From Minisyncoccota bacterium (GTDB lineage Bacteria; Patescibacteriota; Minisyncoccia; Phycocordibacterales; Phycocordibacteraceae): 8,206 bases of DNA. A program made the translations under genes and the position numbers. The stretch spans positions 1-8,206 of the forward strand of contig JALHML010000015.1 in the NCBI GenBank assembly GCA_022844065.1, written 5' to 3'. The notes beneath the pieces were generated by a model. The model searched no databases. It had not been told where the DNA came from and was given only the letters and a program-made list of their open reading frames with translations. The stretch's first letter is position 1. Every line of letters begins with the position of its first letter. Shown piece after piece: positions 4,613 to 8,206 of this stretch.

Positions 4613-6520
4613 ATGAAGGTCTCAATTACCTGGCTCCAGAAATATTTCGCAACACCGCTTCCGTCGGTAAAGAAACTCGCGCATGAACTCACCTTCCATG
4701 CGGCAGAGATTGAGGAAGCAGAGGGAGACCTTCTTGATGTGAAGGTCCTTCCAGATCGTGCGGCGTATATGCTTAGTCATCGTGGTGTTGCAAAAGAACT
4801 CTCTGCAGTACTCAACATTCCGCTCGCAGCCGATCCCTTGAAGGAAGAGCTCACGTCATTTCCTGAAACGGATCAGCTATCCGTATCGCTTGACGAGGAA
4901 GGGAAGTGCGCGCGCTACATTGGCGCACGTATAACGGGCGTTACGGTAGGACCGTCTCCTGAGTGGCTTAAAGATGCGCTTGAGTCAGTCGGGCAACGAT
5001 CAATCAATAATGTTGTCGACGCAACAAACTACGTGATGCTCGATATCGGGCAGCCGCTACACGCGTTTGATGCGAGCAAGCTTACGAAGCGTGAGGATAG
5101 GTATGCGATTACGGTTCGTGCCTCAAGCGAAGGAGAGTCTATTACAACACTCACCGACGAAGAGTACGACCTTCCAGAAGGCACACTCCTTATTGCAGAC
5201 GCAAACGCAGACGGTTTAGCGCTTGGTATCGCCGGGGTGAAGGGTGGAATACATGCAGCAGTAACCGAAGGCACTACGGACCTCATTATTGAAGCGGCAA
5301 GCTTCGACGGGGCTCACGTGCGTAAGACTGCGCAAACACTAAAGCTCTTTACCGATGCGTCGAGCCGTTTCCAGAACAAGCCATCTCCAGCACTCGCTGG
5401 ATACGGGATCATACAGTGCATCGAACTCATACAGAACGTTGCAGGAGGCGAGATCGTTGGTGTGACGGATGTTTACCCAAATCCTCCGGAACCAGAGACT
5501 GCGTCCGTGTCACTTGAGAAAATAAACGGAGTGCTTGGAAGTACGTTCTCCATTGAGGACGTGCGCGGTGCGTTTGATCGTCTGGGATTTTCATACACAG
5601 AAGTAGAGGATAGGTTTATTGTCCTTGCTCCATTTGAGCGAGGGGACATCTGTATTGCCGAAGATCTCGTTGAAGAGGTAGGGCGTATTCTTGGATACGA
5701 TCGCATTGACTCGAGTGAACTACCGCTCCTGGATGGCATTCCGTCACAAGAACGCTTTCGTGGCATTGAAGCGGTCCGGGACTTCCTCGTTGAGCGAGGG
5801 TTCAGCGAAATCTCAACGCCGTCGTTTGCTGCAGAAGGTGAGATAGAGCTCGCAAATCCGCTTCAGTCTGATAGGCCGTATCTGCGTGCGTCTCTTATTC
5901 CTAACTTGAAGGATGCGCTTGTGCGCGCGGCAGGTGTTGCCCCGAGGGTGCTTGGTCCTGCGCCATTCGTGAAGCTGTTTGAAATTGGTACTGTCTTCAC
6001 GAAACAAGGGGAGACACTGTTGCTTTCGATGGGTGTGGTTGCCGTTGGCGGCAAGCCCGCACAGGCGGCGGAGGCACTTAAAGAAAACGTTGCCGCACTC
6101 GAGCAGGACTTGCTCCAGATTTCTGCAGCTGCGCACTTTACGCTTGATGGGCAAATGATGGAGCTTAATCTCGGCAAGCTTAACCTAGAAAAGCTTGGCG
6201 AGGAGTACGCGCCCGTAACTGTTCAGCAAGGAACTTTTAAGCCCTATTCGCTGTACCCGTCTGCACTCCGCGATATTGCGGTTTGGACACCGGAGGGAAC
6301 ACAGGAGAGTGAGGTTGCATGCGCGATTATCGCGCATGCGGGAGAGTACCTCGCGCGCATCGATTTATTCGATCAGTTCGAGAAAGATGGTCGCACCTCG
6401 TATGCGTTCCGCCTCGTCTTTGAATCGAACGAACGAACACTTGCAGACACCGACCTCGATCCGGTCATGGAGTGCGTAACCGATTCATTAAATAAAAAGG
6501 AAGGCTGGGAAGTACGCTAA
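4613..6520 (+). CDS. pheT: Phenylalanine-tRNA ligase beta subunit, lacking the tRNA-binding OB domain
   Basis: PheT is the structural, editing and tRNA-recognition subunit. It has 635 residues against about 795 in E. coli. The N-terminal B1 piece (1-38, MKVSITWLQKYF to AAEIEEAE) runs directly into the second B1 half (39-70, DVKVLPDRAAYMLSHRGVAKEL), so the EMAP/OB-fold domain of about 110 residues normally lying between them is absent. The B3/B4 editing domain follows (about 95-290: RYIGARI, VVDATNYVMLDIGQPLHAFD at 134-153, E227, T247-D-A-S-S-R252). Next are B5 (about 300-365, EDLVEEVGRILGYDRI), the catalytic-like B6/B7 (about 376-535, NPLQSDRPYLRASLIPNL) and a complete C-terminal FDX-ACB anticodon-binding domain (about 543-635, KPYSLYPSALRDIAVW and LVFESNERTLADTD). 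Editing residues look retained. It is translationally coupled to pheS (gap of two bases) and to folB (gap of four). Confidence 0.95.
   Translation: MKVSITWLQKYFATPLPSVKKLAHELTFHAAEIEEAEGDLLDVKVLPDRAAYMLSHRGVAKELSAVLNIPLAADPLKEELTSFPETDQLSVSLDEEGKCARYIGARITGVTVGPSPEWLKDALESVGQRSINNVVDATNYVMLDIGQPLHAFDASKLTKREDRYAITVRASSEGESITTLTDEEYDLPEGTLLIADANADGLALGIAGVKGGIHAAVTEGTTDLIIEAASFDGAHVRKTAQTLKLFTDASSRFQNKPSPALAGYGIIQCIELIQNVAGGEIVGVTDVYPNPPEPETASVSLEKINGVLGSTFSIEDVRGAFDRLGFSYTEVEDRFIVLAPFERGDICIAEDLVEEVGRILGYDRIDSSELPLLDGIPSQERFRGIEAVRDFLVERGFSEISTPSFAAEGEIELANPLQSDRPYLRASLIPNLKDALVRAAGVAPRVLGPAPFVKLFEIGTVFTKQGETLLLSMGVVAVGGKPAQAAEALKENVAALEQDLLQISAAAHFTLDGQMMELNLGKLNLEKLGEEYAPVTVQQGTFKPYSLYPSALRDIAVWTPEGTQESEVACAIIAHAGEYLARIDLFDQFEKDGRTSYAFRLVFESNERTLADTDLDPVMECVTDSLNKKEGWEVR
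6317..6339. repeat. Perfect 11-bp inverted repeat inside pheT
   Basis: GCATGCGCGAT (6317-6327) and ATCGCGCATGC (6329-6339) are exact inverted copies around one T. In frame it encodes ACAIIAHA within the FDX-ACB domain. In RNA it would form a GC-rich stem of about ten pairs with a three-base loop. No second copy was noticed in the window. Confidence 0.8.
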
Positions 6521-6524
6521 CGAC

Positions 6525-6872
6525 ATGGACTATCTTCATATCGACTCTCTCACCATAGATGCTACCCATGGCCACTACGAGCACGAGTGGAGCAGGGAAC
6601 AGAGCTTCGATGTTGCGCTTAAGGTTGGATTTGAATCCCGGAAGTCTGGCAGCACCGATACGCTCGCAGACACCATCGACTATGACGATCTTAAGAAGAT
6701 CGTACTCGAGACGCTTTCGGGCAAGCGCCGGTTCCTGGTTGAGAAGATTGCCGAGGAGATAGCAGAGAAAATTCTCCTCGATGCTCGTGCGAAGGAGGTA
6801 ACGATTACGATACGGAAGCTCGAGGCATGGGACAACGGGGTGCCGGGCGTTACAATCACGAGGACTCGCTAG
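6525..6872 (+). CDS. folB: Dihydroneopterin aldolase family protein (FolB-like)
   Basis: FolB cleaves 7,8-dihydroneopterin to 6-hydroxymethyl-dihydropterin and glycolaldehyde in folate synthesis; it is a T-fold (tunnelling-fold) cytoplasmic oligomer. The 115-residue length is normal. Aligned with E. coli FolB by eye, the catalytic and binding residues are kept: E21 (GHYEHEW), Y53 (DTIDYDDL), E73 in the FLVEKIAEEIAEKIL helix, and K98 in the TITIRKLEAW strand. One deviation is leucine where most family members have proline after this lysine (KL instead of KP). The C-terminal strand GVPGVTITRTR is typical. ATG 6525 lies four bases after the pheT stop, so it is translated with pheST. No other pterin or folate gene is in the window. 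A different T-fold activity, such as an epimerase or another pterin role, cannot be excluded. Confidence 0.9.
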   Translation: MDYLHIDSLTIDATHGHYEHEWSREQSFDVALKVGFESRKSGSTDTLADTIDYDDLKKIVLETLSGKRRFLVEKIAEEIAEKILLDARAKEVTITIRKLEAWDNGVPGVTITRTR

Positions 6873-6933
6873 AAGGCCGTACCTAGGCCCTATAAACACC
6901 TCTCTAGGAGGGGATTTCATAGTCTGCTCGTGG
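6873..6933 (+). other. folB-gyrB intergenic region with short dyads
   Basis: AGGCC and GGCCT (around 6874-6890) and CCTC and GAGG (around 6899-6911) can form only stems of four to five pairs. Neither has a T tract, so no convincing terminator for pheST-folB is visible here. The AGGAGG at 6906-6911 resembles a Shine-Dalgarno sequence but has no start codon at a suitable distance. Confidence 0.3.
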
Positions 6934-6939
6934 TATACT
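6931..6939 (+). promoter_or_regulatory. Extended -10 promoter of gyrB
   Basis: TGG followed by TATACT (6934-6939) fits an extended -10 (TGnTATAAT-like); no -35 hexamer is evident at 16-18 bases. The predicted start near 6946 lies about five bases before the ATG at 6951. The AAAGGA at 6941-6946 would then be mostly outside or at the very end of the mRNA, so the transcript would be close to leaderless. Confidence 0.55.
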
Positions 6940-6950
6940 TAAAGGAACAT

Positions 6951-8206
6951 ATGGCAAAAGACGGGGAGGCAAAACCGAAGAAAGCGGCCGCACCAGCGGC
7001 CGTTAAAGCTGCAAAGGCGAAAGAATACGACGCCTCATCGATCTCGGTCCTCGAGGGTCTTGAGCCGGTCCGTAAGCGTCCAGGTATGTACATCGGAACG
7101 ACGGGTCCCGATGGCCTGCATCACCTTATCTGGGAGATTTTTGATAACTCGCGCGACGAGGCAATGGGCGGGTTCGCGAATGATATCGAGGTAGCACTAC
7201 TCCCGGGCGGGTACGTGCGTGTGGTTGATAACGGTCGTGGTATTCCGGTTGGTATCCACCCAAAGACCAAAGTCTCCGCACTCGAAACGATCATGACAAC
7301 CCTGCACGCCGGCGGTAAGTTCGGCGGCGAGGATTCGGGCTACAAAGTATCTGGCGGTCTCCATGGCGTGGGTGCGTCGGTAGTAAACGCGCTTTCAACA
7401 CATACGAAAGTAATCGTGCACAAGGATGGCGCCGTGCACATGCAGGAGTACGAGATCGGAAAGGCGAAGGCGAAGGTTAAGCAGATTGGCAAGACCACCC
7501 ATAACGGCACCATCGTCATGTTCCGTCCGGACGAGTCTATCTTCAAAGACGGCATTGCCTGGAACTGGGAGAAGATCGTCGCGCATTTGCGCCAGCAAGC
7601 ATATCTCGTGAAGGGAACACGTATCTCCGTGCTCGATGCGCGCGAGGAGACAACGGTTGATAGCGAAGGATCGGTGTACCTGCGCAGCACCGGCATCGAT
7701 GTTCCGAGCATGTCCTTCTACTTCGAGCACGGCCTCCGTTCGCTCGTCGGTTTTTATAACAAACACCAGACGCCCGTCCACAAGAACATCTTTTATGTAG
7801 ACTCAAGCGACAATGATGTTGCGGTGGAAGTAGCATTCCAGTATGTCGACGACATCTCCCCGCGCCTGATGGCATTCGCAAACAATACGTACAACCCAGA
7901 ATTCGGTACGCACGTTACGGGTTTCAAGACAGCACTTACACGTACTCTTAACACCTATGCAAGGAGTGCAGGCGTTTTAAAGGAGAGCGAAGAAAACTTT
8001 ACGGGAGACGATGTGCTCGAGGGTATGACAGCCGTGGTGTCAGTGAAGATGCCTGAGATTCAGTTCGAGGGTCAGACAAAAGCAAAGCTTGGATCGGTAG
8101 AGGCACAGGGCGCCGTAGCCACCGTATTCGGTCAAGCGCTGGCATCTTTCTTTGAAGAGAATCCGGACGACGGGAAGGCAATCGCTAACAAAGTGCTCCT
8201 CGCGCT
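6951..8206 (+). CDS. gyrB: DNA gyrase subunit B (GyrB), 3'-truncated by the window edge
   Basis: GyrB is the ATPase subunit of gyrase, which with GyrA introduces negative supercoils. The frame is open from ATG 6951 to the window end, giving 418 residues and no stop. A lysine/alanine-rich extension (about 1-25) precedes the conserved DASSISVLEGLEPVRKRPGMYIG. The GHKL ATP-binding site is intact: E62 and D65-N66 (WEIFDNSRDEA), D93-N-G-R-G97, and the lid G135-G-L-H-G-V-G141. The transducer domain follows (about 220-400), with GTHVTGFKTALTRTLN (319-334) and the ATP-contacting Q375-T-K377-x-K-L. The TOPRIM and C-terminal parts lie outside. The motif QTKAKLGSVE favours GyrB over ParE, though ParE is not excluded by the N-terminal half. 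It has its own promoter and a weak AAAGGA four bases before the ATG. Confidence 0.95.
   Translation, partial: MAKDGEAKPKKAAAPAAVKAAKAKEYDASSISVLEGLEPVRKRPGMYIGTTGPDGLHHLIWEIFDNSRDEAMGGFANDIEVALLPGGYVRVVDNGRGIPVGIHPKTKVSALETIMTTLHAGGKFGGEDSGYKVSGGLHGVGASVVNALSTHTKVIVHKDGAVHMQEYEIGKAKAKVKQIGKTTHNGTIVMFRPDESIFKDGIAWNWEKIVAHLRQQAYLVKGTRISVLDAREETTVDSEGSVYLRSTGIDVPSMSFYFEHGLRSLVGFYNKHQTPVHKNIFYVDSSDNDVAVEVAFQYVDDISPRLMAFANNTYNPEFGTHVTGFKTALTRTLNTYARSAGVLKESEENFTGDDVLEGMTAVVSVKMPEIQFEGQTKAKLGSVEAQGAVATVFGQALASFFEENPDDGKAIANKVLLA

Noticed and set aside
561..6872. UGA recoded as glycine, as in Gracilibacteria and SR1
   Set aside because: No gene here contains an in-frame UGA and glycine is always GGN, so the standard code explains every product.
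6873..6911. Intrinsic terminator after folB from the AGGCC/GGCCT and CCTC/GAGG dyads
   Set aside because: The stems are only four to five pairs and no T tract follows; listed only as a low-confidence region.
6465..6920. Antisense open frame of 151 codons over folB
   Set aside because: It covers the complete FolB gene, whose catalytic residues and length are all in place; the antisense product shows no family features.
6987..7000. Repeated GCGGCC units near the gyrB start as a regulatory repeat
   Set aside because: They are consecutive Ala codons in the low-complexity N-terminal tail; there is no sign of a site beyond coding.

Overview
The window looks like a piece of a Candidate Phyla Radiation (Patescibacteria) chromosome, most likely Parcubacteria-like, though this is inferred from style and not from a marker tree. 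The signs are a compact rpsB-tsf pair with a short EF-Ts, a stripped-down phenylalanyl-tRNA synthetase, near-absence of Shine-Dalgarno sequences, very short 5' leaders, and small membrane proteins of unknown function beside core housekeeping genes. The standard genetic code fits: no open frame needs UGA as sense. No phage, insertion sequence, CRISPR array or defence gene was seen.

Layout. Positions 1-1804 are on the plus strand: the 3' part of rpsB, tsf with its own promoter, a strong intrinsic terminator, a small single-pass membrane protein of unknown function, and tRNA-Thr(UGU) with its own promoter. Positions 1855-3804 are on the minus strand: a membrane-embedded family 2 glycosyltransferase followed 27 bases later by a membrane-anchored thioredoxin-like protein, apparently one operon. 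A hairpin at 1810-1840 separates it from the converging tRNA gene. A 74-base divergent promoter region (3805-3878) feeds this operon one way and pheS-pheT-folB the other. After folB comes a 78-base gap with a promoter, then gyrB, which runs off the right edge. No stretch over 300 bases lacks a gene.

Function. Most of the window is the information-processing core: ribosome (uS2), elongation (EF-Ts), charging of tRNA-Phe (PheST), a Thr tRNA and DNA supercoiling (GyrB). The minus-strand pair points to the cell envelope: a processive-type polysaccharide synthase and an extracytoplasmic thiol protein. FolB is the only small-molecule enzyme and is coupled to pheST by a 4-base gap.

The points most worth a second look are the PheRS lacking two tRNA-binding domains in both subunits, the recurrent TATACT -10 box placed almost on the start codon of pheS and gyrB (probable leaderless mRNAs), stop-codon use with no UGA and mostly UAG, the isolated folB, the unnamed thioredoxin-like protein, and a perfect 11-bp inverted repeat inside pheT. 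I did not find a convincing new multi-gene system; this is mainly a housekeeping region.
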